A DNA stretch of 64,000 nt. Origin: Bacillota bacterium. Its GTDB lineage: Bacteria; Bacillota; Clostridia; Lachnospirales; Lachnospiraceae. The DNA is taken from contig JAEZOB010000009.1 in assembly GCA_023414355.1 (NCBI GenBank), forward strand, positions 186,001 to 250,000. Direction: 5' to 3'. The notes under the pieces were generated by a model, which saw nothing but the letters and a program-made list of their open reading frames with translations, ran no database searches and was not told the DNA's origin. Each line of letters starts with the position of its first letter. Position 1 is the first letter of the stretch. The translations under genes were made by a program, and so were the position numbers. Shown piece by piece: positions 24,285 to 33,272 of the stretch.

Positions 24285-26411
24285 ATGTCGGATCAGTATT
24301 CAAACGAACCCTTGATGGATATGTTTCTTTTCGAAACCTCACAGCTTTTAGAGCAACTGGAGCAATCCATACTATCAAGTGAGAAGGAAAATGACTTTTC
24401 TGAGGAAGCAATTAACGAGATTTTTCGTATCATGCATACGATTAAGGGCTCCTCAGCCATGATGTTGTTTGACAATATTGCGAAGCTGGCTCATTCTATA
24501 GAAGACTTGTTTTTCTATCTACGAAAAGATAAACCTGAGCAGGTTGATTATTCTGCATTGTCAGATCTTGTTCTGGAAGGCGTGGATTTCATCAAGATTG
24601 AGGTTGAGAAGATTAAGGAGCATACCCCGGCAGACGGTAATGCAGAGGAGCTCGTAGCTAAGATAAAAGCCTACCTCTGCGAACTGAAGGAAAGTGGTCC
24701 CGAGGATACTTCCGTAGCCGTCTTGCATAAGGAGACATCGGGGCAGACAGTACAGAACGCTGAAACAGCTGGTCAGGATAAACAACAGTACTATATCAGT
24801 CAGGCGACTGTCAGTAAGCCGGAGCATACGAATGCTTTTAAAGCAATTATACATTTCGAAGAAGGCTGTGAGATGGAAAACATCCGAGCTTTTACGATTA
24901 CACATAATTTAAAGGAAATCACGGAGGATTTCCATTATATTCCTGAGGACATTATTGATAGTGACGAAAGCATCAATGTGATTCGCACCAACGGATTTAT
25001 AATCTTCCTAAAGACAGAGCAGGATTATAAGAAAATCCATGAATTCTTTATGCAGACGATATTTCTCAAGGATTTGGAACTGATTCAGCTGGAGCATAAC
25101 GACGAAATTGATCAACTTGTTAAGAAAGAGGACCAGCCGATTGTTCAACCAATCAAGCTACCTACCGGTAAGGAAGCTGTGCAGTCAGGGAAGGAACGGA
25201 CCCCTCGCACTGAGCAGCAGGATAAGGAGCAGCAATCGGTCAGCACGGCGCAAAGTATTATCAGTGTGAGTGTGGTGAAGCTGGACAAGCTGATGGATCT
25301 GGTTGGAGAAATGGTGATTGCCGAAGCAATGGTGATCCAGAATCCGGATTTGAAAGACCTTCAACTGGATAACTTCATTAAAGCAGCAAGACAGTTGAAC
25401 AAAATCACCAGTGAAATGCAGGATATGGTCATGTCCATCCGAATGGTTCCTTTGTCAGCAACCTTTATTAAGATGCATCGTATTGTTCGTGATATGTGCA
25501 AGAAGCTTGAGAAGGATGTACAGCTGGAGATCATCGGAGAAGAGACAGAGGTGGATAAGAATATCATCGAGCGTATCTCGGATCCGTTGATGCATCTGGT
25601 ACGTAATTCCATAGATCATGGGATTGAAAGTGCAGATGAAAGGGTGAGCAAGGGTAAGCCGAAGTCAGGAACGATTACTCTTGAAGCAAAGAATGCCGGA
25701 AGCGATGTTTTGATTATAGTAAGAGATGACGGTAAAGGGCTGAACAAAGAGAAGATATTGAAGAAAGCCAGAGAAAACGGGATCCTTACCAAGAATGAAG
25801 AGGATATGACTGACAAAGAGATCTATAATCTAATTCTTCTTCCGGGCTTCTCTACGAAAGATAAAGTAACAGAGTTCTCGGGCCGCGGCGTAGGTATGGA
25901 TGTTGTAACGAAGAATATTGAAGCAGTCGGTGGATCTCTGAATGTTGACAGTGTGGAAGATAAGGGTACAGTAATCACGATGAAGATACCGTTAACCCTG
26001 GCTATCATCGACGGGATGAATATTAAGGTCGGTAAATCCAGATATACAATCCCTATGATTTCCATCAAAGAATCCTTTCGACCGAAGGATAGTGATATCT
26101 TCACTGATCCGGATGGGAATGAAATGATTATGGTGCGGGGTGAATGCCATGCTGTCCGCCGTCTTCACGAGCTGTATCGAGTTGAGACAGAGGTCACAAG
26201 GTTCTCGGAGGGCATCATCATTATGGTCGAGCAGGATGAAAAGACAGTATGCGTTTTTGCAGATGAACTGCTTGGTCAACAGCAGGTAGTGGTGAAAGCA
26301 CTTCCTCAATACATCCAGAACTTCAAAAGAATTAAGGGACTGGCAGGGTGTACGCTGCTGGGAGATGGTAACATCAGTCTGATTCTGGATGTGGCAAGGA
26401 TGTTTGGTTAA
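24285..26411 (+). CDS. cheA: Chemotaxis histidine kinase CheA
   Basis: This 708-residue cytoplasmic kinase couples receptors to CheY and CheB. The P1 HPt domain carries H51 in IMHTIKGSSAMM. A P2-like region spans about 185-275, and a charged linker precedes P3 (SVVKLDKLMDLVGEMVIAE, near 325). The P4 ATPase has the N box LVRNSIDHGIE (about 435), DDGKGLN and GRGVGMDVV. The P5 CheW-like domain is at about 575-708. GGGAGGTGAT precedes the ATG. Domain content is complete, so the system should be active. Confidence 0.96.
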   Translation: MSDQYSNEPLMDMFLFETSQLLEQLEQSILSSEKENDFSEEAINEIFRIMHTIKGSSAMMLFDNIAKLAHSIEDLFFYLRKDKPEQVDYSALSDLVLEGVDFIKIEVEKIKEHTPADGNAEELVAKIKAYLCELKESGPEDTSVAVLHKETSGQTVQNAETAGQDKQQYYISQATVSKPEHTNAFKAIIHFEEGCEMENIRAFTITHNLKEITEDFHYIPEDIIDSDESINVIRTNGFIIFLKTEQDYKKIHEFFMQTIFLKDLELIQLEHNDEIDQLVKKEDQPIVQPIKLPTGKEAVQSGKERTPRTEQQDKEQQSVSTAQSIISVSVVKLDKLMDLVGEMVIAEAMVIQNPDLKDLQLDNFIKAARQLNKITSEMQDMVMSIRMVPLSATFIKMHRIVRDMCKKLEKDVQLEIIGEETEVDKNIIERISDPLMHLVRNSIDHGIESADERVSKGKPKSGTITLEAKNAGSDVLIIVRDDGKGLNKEKILKKARENGILTKNEEDMTDKEIYNLILLPGFSTKDKVTEFSGRGVGMDVVTKNIEAVGGSLNVDSVEDKGTVITMKIPLTLAIIDGMNIKVGKSRYTIPMISIKESFRPKDSDIFTDPDGNEMIMVRGECHAVRRLHELYRVETEVTRFSEGIIIMVEQDEKTVCVFADELLGQQQVVVKALPQYIQNFKRIKGLAGCTLLGDGNISLILDVARMFG

Positions 26412-26441
26412 TATAACAGAATATAGAAAGGAGGAAGATCG

Positions 26442-26936
26442 ATGGCTGAAGTATTTGACAATGCTTTCGAGCTGGAAGAAGATACTCAAAAAGACCGTTA
26501 TCTTACTTTTTTGATAGGAAGCGAGTGTTATGGAATTGAAATCAGGTATGTAACAGAAATTATCGGTATTCAGGCGATTACCGCAATTCCTGAGCTACCT
26601 GAGTATGTCCGGGGCATCATAAATCTTAGAGGCAAGATTATCCCTGTGATCGATGTAAGAACCAGATTTAAGAAGGAAGCCAGGGAATATAATGATCGGA
26701 CCTGTGTCATTGTTGTTGACATCAAGGAGGTATCCATCGGACTTATTGTAGATAGTGTAGCAGAGGTACTGACGATACCGGAGCAGGATATCGTAGATCC
26801 GCCGCAGGTCAATAGAATGAATAATAGATATATTAGAAAAATAGGCAAAGTTGGAAATGCCGTAAAGCTTCTGCTGGATTGTGAAAAGCTCTTGTCCGAA
26901 ACTGAACTGGAGGATATCAGTGAATCTATTCAATAA
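26442..26936 (+). CDS. cheW: Chemotaxis adaptor CheW
   Basis: This 164-residue CheW-domain protein links MCPs to CheA. It contains the family motifs YGIEIRYVTEII, PEYVRGIINLRGKIIPVID and LIVDSVAEVL. AAGGAGG precedes the ATG. The gene follows cheA by 30 bases. A stand-alone CheW of this length is typical. Confidence 0.95.
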   Translation: MAEVFDNAFELEEDTQKDRYLTFLIGSECYGIEIRYVTEIIGIQAITAIPELPEYVRGIINLRGKIIPVIDVRTRFKKEAREYNDRTCVIVVDIKEVSIGLIVDSVAEVLTIPEQDIVDPPQVNRMNNRYIRKIGKVGNAVKLLLDCEKLLSETELEDISESIQ

Positions 26937-27007
26937 TATTATCGGATAAGGAAAAAGGTAGCAATCAGTGCACCTGAAACAGCTATGTTTTATGAAAGGA
27001 GGCTGAC

Positions 27008-27412
27008 ATGAAAATTCTAATAGCAGAGGATGACTTATCGAGCCGCAGGCTTCTCTATAAATTTCTTTCGAACTATGGAGAATGTGATATCGTGGTAGAC
27101 GGATTGGAAGCGCTTGATGCATTCTTGATCTCTTTGAAGGAAAAAAAGCCCTACGATCTGATCTGCCTGGATATTATGATGCCAAAGGTGGATGGAGTCA
27201 AGGTCCTTAAACACATGAAGGGACTGGAAGCGCAGTACAAAATTCCGGAAGAGAAGCGGTCAAAGATCATTATGACAACAGCACTGGCAGAAACAGAGAT
27301 TATACTTGATACCTTTGAATTGGGGTGTGATGCCTATGCTGCGAAGCCATTGGATCTGGATAAATTCGTCGGAGTGCTGCAGAAGTTGAAGCTGATTGAG
27401 AATAAACCATAA
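27008..27412 (+). CDS. Stand-alone receiver protein (CheY-like), paralogue A
   Basis: This 134-residue single receiver domain has the acidic residues E7, D8 and D9, phosphoacceptor D55 in LICLDIMMPKVDG, the conserved T in MTTALAE and K in YAAKPLD. No output domain is present. It is closely related to the receiver at 33273-33671: 58 of the first 70 residues are identical. It differs from classical CheY (gene at 28158). AAAGGAGG precedes the ATG. It may compete with CheY for phosphate from CheA or answer to the hybrid kinase. Confidence 0.88.
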   Translation: MKILIAEDDLSSRRLLYKFLSNYGECDIVVDGLEALDAFLISLKEKKPYDLICLDIMMPKVDGVKVLKHMKGLEAQYKIPEEKRSKIIMTTALAETEIILDTFELGCDAYAAKPLDLDKFVGVLQKLKLIENKP

Positions 27413-27456
27413 TACATATTTTACCTACTTACAGTATTTAAATAGTAAAATAAGAA

Positions 27457-27485
27457 TTGACACTATTAACCAAGCTAACTATAAT
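27457..27485 (+). promoter_or_regulatory. Internal promoter of the TetR gene
   Basis: TTGACA (27457-27462) and TATAAT (27480-27485) lie 17 bases apart. An imperfect inverted repeat (AATAGT before, ACTATT inside the spacer) overlaps the -35 box and may be the TetR operator. Confidence 0.75.
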
Positions 27486-27519
27486 TGAAGTAAGCAAACA
27501 CTACGGTAGGTGGAATTAT

Positions 27520-28107
27520 ATGGTGATGAATTTGTTACATAGAAAAGAGCAGTTGATACTGACCGCAATTGATATTATTAATGAGCTTGGCATCCAGAAG
27601 CTGACTACGCGAGAAATAGCAAAAAGGCAGGATATTTCTGAGGCTACCTTATTTCGGCATTTTAAGAACAAAAACGATTTATTGATGGCAGTGTTGGACT
27701 ATTTTATTCAGTTTGATGCTGATATCCTTCAATCTACGAAGCTCAAGCAACTTCCTCCGAAAGAGGCACTGGTCTATTTCCTGACCTCGATTGTGGAGTA
27801 TTATGAAAATTATCCGGCAATTACCACGCTTCTCCAGACCTTTGATGTTCTTCTGTATGAAGAGGGGCTGGCAGATAAGGTTAAGGAGATTCAGAAAAGC
27901 AGAATCTCCATGATAGCTGGATTTGTGGAAGAGGCAAAGCAAGTCGGTGAATTGCGGGAGGATTTGGACAGTGAAAACACTGCGTTAATCATATCGGGTT
28001 ACTTCAGAGAGTTATGTTTTCATTGGAAGATGGAGCAATACAGCTTTTCCCTACGGGATCATATGATAGTGACCCTTAAGTGGCTCGATGGTACTGTCGG
28101 GAAATAG
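27520..28107 (+). CDS. TetR-family transcriptional regulator
   Basis: This 195-residue regulator has the N-terminal TetR HTH (TTREIAKRQDISEATLFRHFKNKNDLL) and a helical ligand-binding C-terminal domain. The ATG at 27520 is chosen because AGGTGG lies 6 bases upstream; the frame is open from 27457, but that point is the -35 box of a consensus promoter. It sits within the che cluster between a receiver gene and cheY, which is unusual, and has its own promoter. It may govern part of the cluster or be an insertion; ligand unknown. Confidence 0.85.
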   Translation: MVMNLLHRKEQLILTAIDIINELGIQKLTTREIAKRQDISEATLFRHFKNKNDLLMAVLDYFIQFDADILQSTKLKQLPPKEALVYFLTSIVEYYENYPAITTLLQTFDVLLYEEGLADKVKEIQKSRISMIAGFVEEAKQVGELREDLDSENTALIISGYFRELCFHWKMEQYSFSLRDHMIVTLKWLDGTVGK

Positions 28108-28157
28108 AATGTATCATATTTGAATGCTTAAAAAATACGAAAGGCATGGTAACAGCT

Positions 28158-28517
28158 ATGAAAAGAGTATTAATCGTGGACGATGCAGCATTTATGAGAA
28201 TGGCAATTAAAAATATTTTGGTAAAGTATGATTACGATGTGGTGGATGAGGCGGAGAATGGTCAGGTTGGTTTTAATAAGTACAAGGAACTTAAGCCGGA
28301 TCTTGTTACTATGGATATTACAATGCCTGAGATGGATGGTCTTAGTGCCCTGAAGCAAATCATGGCATTTGACTCGAATGCTAAGGTGGTTATGGTATCT
28401 GCGATGGGGCAGGAGCAAATGGTCATGGATGCGATCAAAAGCGGTGCGAAATCCTTTATTGTAAAGCCTTTCAAAGAGGATCACGTCATCCAGACTTTAA
28501 GTAAGGTATTGCATTAA
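28158..28517 (+). CDS. cheY: Chemotaxis response regulator CheY
   Basis: This 119-residue receiver has MKRVLIVDDAAFMR, phosphoacceptor D53 in LVTMDITMPEMDG, and K in SFIVKPF, all matching CheY of Firmicutes. The ATG at 28158 is chosen by family length; an ATG at 28146 lies too near the AAAGG and the frame is open back to 28080. It is followed by cheR and cheB. No flagellar switch gene is in the window, so its target is not visible. Confidence 0.85.
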   Translation: MKRVLIVDDAAFMRMAIKNILVKYDYDVVDEAENGQVGFNKYKELKPDLVTMDITMPEMDGLSALKQIMAFDSNAKVVMVSAMGQEQMVMDAIKSGAKSFIVKPFKEDHVIQTLSKVLH

Positions 28518-28608
28518 TTATTATCTATGACTGGAATGAACGGACATAGCTCATGACAACTGAATCTGAAGGAAAAGACTGAATAGTTGAGTATAAAGAG
28601 GTGCTGCC

Positions 28609-29424
28609 ATGATTACGATTACAGATAAAGAATTTGAACAACTTTCCGCTTATATCAAAGCAAATTACGGTATCTATCTGAAGCACGAGAAGACGACGCT
28701 GGTCATTGGCAGACTTCAGAATGTGCTAATCCAGAACGGCTTTAAGTCATTTTCGGAATACTATGATTATCTGATTAAGGACAAGACAGGCATGGCCGTG
28801 TCCACCCTGCTTGATAAGATAACGACAAACCATACCTTCTTTATGAGAGAGGCAGATCACTTCACCTACTTTAAGGATACGGTTCTGCCTTACATCATAT
28901 CAAATACCACTGAAAGAGATCTTCGAGTTTGGTGTGCCGGGTGCTCTTCCGGTGAAGAGCCTTACACATTGGCCATGATTATCGACGAGGTGCTTGGTAA
29001 GGAAAAATTATTCTGGGACTCAAAGATTCTTGCCACTGATATTTCCTCAAAGGTATTGGAGGAAGCCAAACGAGGCGTATATAGCAATAAGGAAATAGAC
29101 ACACTCCCATCAAAATGGAGGCTGGCTTATACATCAAAGGCTGATAGTGAGAATTCAGTATTCATCGATAAAATACGCAATGAAGTTATTTATAGGAAAT
29201 TCAATCTTATGGAGAACGTATTTCCTTTTAAGAAACAATTTCATGTAATTTTTTGCAGAAATGTCATGATTTATTTTGACGATAAGACAAAAAATACTTT
29301 GGTAAATAAATATTATGACCTGCTGATGCCAGGTGGCTATCTGTTCATAGGCCATTCGGAGTCGCTGAACCGTGAAGAGACCAGATTCAAATATGTGCAG
29401 CCTGCTGTTTATCGAAAAATATAG
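28609..29424 (+). CDS. cheR: Chemoreceptor methyltransferase CheR
   Basis: This 271-residue enzyme methylates glutamates on chemoreceptors with SAM. An N-terminal helical domain is followed by the SAM-binding domain with VWCAGCSSGEEPYTLAM, the motif ILATDISSKVLEEA, and VIFCRNVMIYFD. The C-terminus ends in GHSESL, typical of CheR. The gene lies immediately upstream of cheB (12-base gap), giving a complete adaptation pair. Confidence 0.95.
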   Translation: MITITDKEFEQLSAYIKANYGIYLKHEKTTLVIGRLQNVLIQNGFKSFSEYYDYLIKDKTGMAVSTLLDKITTNHTFFMREADHFTYFKDTVLPYIISNTTERDLRVWCAGCSSGEEPYTLAMIIDEVLGKEKLFWDSKILATDISSKVLEEAKRGVYSNKEIDTLPSKWRLAYTSKADSENSVFIDKIRNEVIYRKFNLMENVFPFKKQFHVIFCRNVMIYFDDKTKNTLVNKYYDLLMPGGYLFIGHSESLNREETRFKYVQPAVYRKI

Positions 29425-29436
29425 TGAGGTGATGCT

Positions 29437-30453
29437 ATGCCAAATAAAATCAGGGTATTAATCGTTGATGACAGTATGCTCTTTCGAGAGGTGCTGTTAC
29501 GAGGGCTTTCTTCCGATCCCAGCATAGAGGTGGTTGCAACTGCAAATGATCCCTTTGAAGCAAGGGATAAAATCATTTCTTACAAACCGGATGTGATGAC
29601 CTGTGATGTGGAAATGCCTAAGATGAACGGGATTGAATTTATCAGAAAGCTGATGCCTCAATATCCGCTACCGATTATTGTCGTTAGCTCAACTTCCGGG
29701 ACAGTATTTGATGCTATGAATGCAGGAGCGGTGGAGTTTGTAGGGAAACCGGATCTGACTTCTGTGAACAGTGTCGAGAATTTTATCAATGATTTGATTG
29801 GGAAGATTAAGATTGCTGCGAACGCAAAGGTTCGTACCTTTCATGAAATACATGGTCGCAAAATTGAAAATAAAATCGCAGTTGATAAGAATAAGCTAAT
29901 CGCCATAGGGGCTTCTACCGGAGGCACAGAGGCGATATTTGCGGTAATCAAGGAGCTGCCTCCTGAGACGCCGGGTATTGTCATTGTCCAGCATATCCCT
30001 CCGAACTTTTCCAGAATGTTTGCAGAGCGTTTGAACAATACGACTAACCTGTCAGTGAAAGAAGCGAAAACAGGCGATTATGTGGAACAGGGTCATGTTC
30101 TCATTGCACCCGGGGACCAGCACATGATTATTCGGAGAGTCGGAGAACGATATAAGGTCGAATGCTTTTTTGGTGAAAAGGTGAACGGTCATTGTCCCTC
30201 TGTGGACGTACTTTTTGATTCTGTGGCAAAAGAAGCGGGTAAAAATGCTGTTGGAGTCATTCTGACAGGAATGGGCTATGATGGAGCCCAAGGGTTAATG
30301 TCAATGAGAAGAAAGGGCGCGAGAACGCTCGGACAGGACGAAAAATCCTGCGTAGTCTACGGGATGCCCAAGGTGGCTTTTAACATCGGTGCAGTAGAAA
30401 AACAGTGCTCCCTGGATAGTATGCCTTATAATATATTTAATATGTTGAATTAA
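29437..30453 (+). CDS. cheB: Chemoreceptor methylesterase CheB
   Basis: This 338-residue protein has an N-terminal receiver with D57 (MTCDVEMPKMNG) and a C-terminal methylesterase. The catalytic triad is visible as S160 (GASTGGT), H186 (VQHIPPNFS) and D282 (GMGYDGA). It removes methyl groups from, or deamidates, chemoreceptors when phosphorylated by CheA. GAGGTGAT precedes the ATG. All key residues are present. Confidence 0.95.
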   Translation: MPNKIRVLIVDDSMLFREVLLRGLSSDPSIEVVATANDPFEARDKIISYKPDVMTCDVEMPKMNGIEFIRKLMPQYPLPIIVVSSTSGTVFDAMNAGAVEFVGKPDLTSVNSVENFINDLIGKIKIAANAKVRTFHEIHGRKIENKIAVDKNKLIAIGASTGGTEAIFAVIKELPPETPGIVIVQHIPPNFSRMFAERLNNTTNLSVKEAKTGDYVEQGHVLIAPGDQHMIIRRVGERYKVECFFGEKVNGHCPSVDVLFDSVAKEAGKNAVGVILTGMGYDGAQGLMSMRRKGARTLGQDEKSCVVYGMPKVAFNIGAVEKQCSLDSMPYNIFNMLN

Positions 30454-30504
30454 ACCTGCGAAACAGGAATAGATCGTCATTAAATTTGATTAAGGAATGA
30501 TAGT

Positions 30505-33237
30505 ATGAAAGAGAAGCCAAAGCGTAGCTTTATCAATGATATGGCCCTTGAAGTATTGACCAGTATAGGACAAGGTATCATTGCGACTGATGTAGAAGGA
30601 ACGATTATTTATTATAATAGTTTTGCACAGGATATTTTGGAATTTGAAATGGATCATGCCTATGGAGAGTCTTTCAATCAGATCTTTAGGATATTTGATG
30701 CAGAAACTAAAGGACCTCTTTCCAGTCCTGTTACCTACGTGCTTCAGAATAGAGTATCAACCGGACTGACTGCAAACAGTGTTCTGGAGACAAAAAGCGG
30801 TGAGCTAAAGTATCTTTCGGCAGACTGCTCTCCCATTATTGGTCCCGATGACAATCTCGAGGGCGCTGTGATCGTGTTTCGGGATATCACCAGGTTGCGT
30901 ACTTCGGAATTAAACCATATCAGAGAAGAACAGGATCTTAATCGGATTTTTAACAGTATACCGATCGGAACCTTAATCCTGGATGAGCGGGGCTATGCTG
31001 TCAGAGCTAATGAAATATTTCTGAATTTCAGAGATATGACAGAGAAGGATATCTTAGGGAAGCCCTACGGAAAGTGCGTCGGTTGCGTCGGAGACAAAGA
31101 AAACGAATTGGGCTGCGGATTTGGAATACGCTGTCCTGATTGTGAGATCAGAAAAGCGGTAAGCAGCGCGATTGAGTATAATACTATGACTTATAATATG
31201 GAATATGAAATGACAGAGATGCGAGGTAAGGAACAGTTTCATTTTTGGGTACGCGCCAGTATCATTCCAATTATGGTTGCAGATAAGAAAATAATCGTTG
31301 TTACACTCGTAGATATTACGGCGAATAAGAATCAGGAAATGAATGCAAAGGCTACGAGTGATCATTGTAGGAATATATTAAATCAACTGCCTTTTACAGT
31401 CTGGATGTCAGATAAGAATTTCAGGTTAAAATACGCTAATCAAGCCATAGATGATAATACAGATGTAAAACTGATAGAAACACCCCTCAATCAATGGGCT
31501 TATTTTGTTCATCCTGAGGACGTGGAGAAGTTCACAAGAACAGCATCTGAAGTAATCGATAGACGAATGCCTTTTATGGAGGAGGCAAGGATCAGAGATA
31601 AGGACGGAAACTATATCTGGTGTCTGCTGAATGCCGCTCCTTATTACGAAAGTGACGGTTCCTTCGGTGGGTATGTAGGCTCTGCACTGGATATCACGGA
31701 GCGTAAGGAACAGGAAGAGGATATCAGGCGGTATCAGGATTTGCTGATCTCAGCTAAGGAAGCAGCTGAGACAGCCAACAAGGCCAAAAGTGAATTCCTC
31801 GCTAATATGAGCCATGAAATCCGTACTCCGATTAACGGAATTGTGGGAATGGTGGATCTGACCTTGCTAACGAACTTAAATGATGATCAAAGAGATAATC
31901 TGGTTACAGCAAAGGCTTGTGCGAATGCATTAATTAATATAGTGAATGATGTACTTGATTTCTCCAAGATGGAAGCTGGTAAGATGACCTTGGAGAACAT
32001 TACTTTTAACCTAAAGGAAATGATAGAAGAGATTATTCGCGTACATTCTCCCAAAGCTACGGATAAAGGTCTGGAGCTGAATTATACTTTATCTTCCTTG
32101 ATTCCAAAGTATATTGTAGGAGATCCGAACAGGCTCAGACAGGTTTTGAATAACCTCATCAGCAATGCGATCAAATTTACGATCCGAGGAGAGGTTACAC
32201 TGATGGTAAAGAGTACGAGAGTGACAAAGGAGGAAACCGATCTTGTATTCTCGGTATCAGATACCGGAATCGGTATCACCGGGGAGGACAGGGAGCGCCT
32301 GTTCCATAGCTTCAGTCAGATTGAAAACTCCTATACCAGGCAGTATGGTGGGACAGGCTTGGGATTGGTTATCTCAAAACAACTACTCGAAATGATGGGT
32401 GGTAGGATAGAGGTTGACAGTGAGTACGGAAAAGGAAGTACCTTCCGTTTCTATGTTACCTTTCTGATTGGGAATGCAATTGTGACCAATAAGAAAGTAC
32501 GTCCCAGCATTACGAGGGCAGAGAAGCCGTTACATCTGCTTTTGGTGGAGGATGACAAGGTTAACCAGAAGGTTATCCGTAAGATGCTCGTTAAAAGAGG
32601 CTATTCCGTACAGGAGGCAAATAATGGGATTGAAGCGATTGAGCTTTTTACCAAAGAAACCTATGATGCCATTCTGATGGATATTCAGATGCCTAAGATG
32701 AACGGGATTGAAGCAGCTACTAAGATCAGAAGCCTGGAGCAGGAAGGGAAGCACACACCGATTATCGCATTAACTGCGTATTCCCTGCCGGGAGATCGTG
32801 ATAAGTTCCTCAAGCTTGGAATGGATGAATATGTTTCGAAGCCGATTCAAATTGATATCCTATTCCATGTGCTGGAGCAGATTACATCTCGTCCGAACTA
32901 TAATACACCAGAAAATATCGTTTTGACCGAGGATGGTGAGCTGATTTTTACGTTTGATAAGCCTATTCCTTCCAGTCAACCTAATTCAGAGGCGCTTGAT
33001 GAAATCACAAAAAAAATTGATCTGTTAAAGGCAGAGGCGGAAGCTGATAATATAGTGCGGATCGAAACCATCGCTAAAGAGATAAAACAGCTTGCAGCAG
33101 GGATTGATGCCATCGATATTAAGGATATTGCCTTCAAGATTGAACTGGCAGTCAGACGCGGAAATCTGGAGGATGTTAAGAGCTTTATTGACCAGATCTC
33201 CTATGAGTACAAGCTCTATCAAAATATAAATACTTAA
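30505..33237 (+). CDS. PAS-rich hybrid sensor kinase with receiver and HPt-like tail
   Basis: This 910-residue protein has no evident membrane helix. Three PAS domains lie at about 13-135, 145-275 and 290-415. The second contains a cysteine cluster (C191, C194, C204, C210, C213) suggestive of metal, Fe-S or redox sensing. HisKA follows with H437 in NMSHEIRTPING, then an ATPase domain (GTGLGLVISKQL), and a receiver (about 672-790) with D726 in ILMDIQMPKMNG. The last 80 residues look like an HPt helical bundle but lack the phosphorylatable histidine. It follows cheB and precedes a second receiver, so it may feed a phosphorelay into this chemosensory cluster. Confidence 0.88.
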   Translation: MKEKPKRSFINDMALEVLTSIGQGIIATDVEGTIIYYNSFAQDILEFEMDHAYGESFNQIFRIFDAETKGPLSSPVTYVLQNRVSTGLTANSVLETKSGELKYLSADCSPIIGPDDNLEGAVIVFRDITRLRTSELNHIREEQDLNRIFNSIPIGTLILDERGYAVRANEIFLNFRDMTEKDILGKPYGKCVGCVGDKENELGCGFGIRCPDCEIRKAVSSAIEYNTMTYNMEYEMTEMRGKEQFHFWVRASIIPIMVADKKIIVVTLVDITANKNQEMNAKATSDHCRNILNQLPFTVWMSDKNFRLKYANQAIDDNTDVKLIETPLNQWAYFVHPEDVEKFTRTASEVIDRRMPFMEEARIRDKDGNYIWCLLNAAPYYESDGSFGGYVGSALDITERKEQEEDIRRYQDLLISAKEAAETANKAKSEFLANMSHEIRTPINGIVGMVDLTLLTNLNDDQRDNLVTAKACANALINIVNDVLDFSKMEAGKMTLENITFNLKEMIEEIIRVHSPKATDKGLELNYTLSSLIPKYIVGDPNRLRQVLNNLISNAIKFTIRGEVTLMVKSTRVTKEETDLVFSVSDTGIGITGEDRERLFHSFSQIENSYTRQYGGTGLGLVISKQLLEMMGGRIEVDSEYGKGSTFRFYVTFLIGNAIVTNKKVRPSITRAEKPLHLLLVEDDKVNQKVIRKMLVKRGYSVQEANNGIEAIELFTKETYDAILMDIQMPKMNGIEAATKIRSLEQEGKHTPIIALTAYSLPGDRDKFLKLGMDEYVSKPIQIDILFHVLEQITSRPNYNTPENIVLTEDGELIFTFDKPIPSSQPNSEALDEITKKIDLLKAEAEADNIVRIETIAKEIKQLAAGIDAIDIKDIAFKIELAVRRGNLEDVKSFIDQISYEYKLYQNINT

Positions 33238-33272
33238 GAAAATGAAAATAATCAGAAGAGATGGGGGAGATT

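Noticed and set aside
27457..27519. TetR start at 27457
   Set aside because: That codon is the TTG of a consensus -35 box; the ribosome site fits the ATG at 27520.
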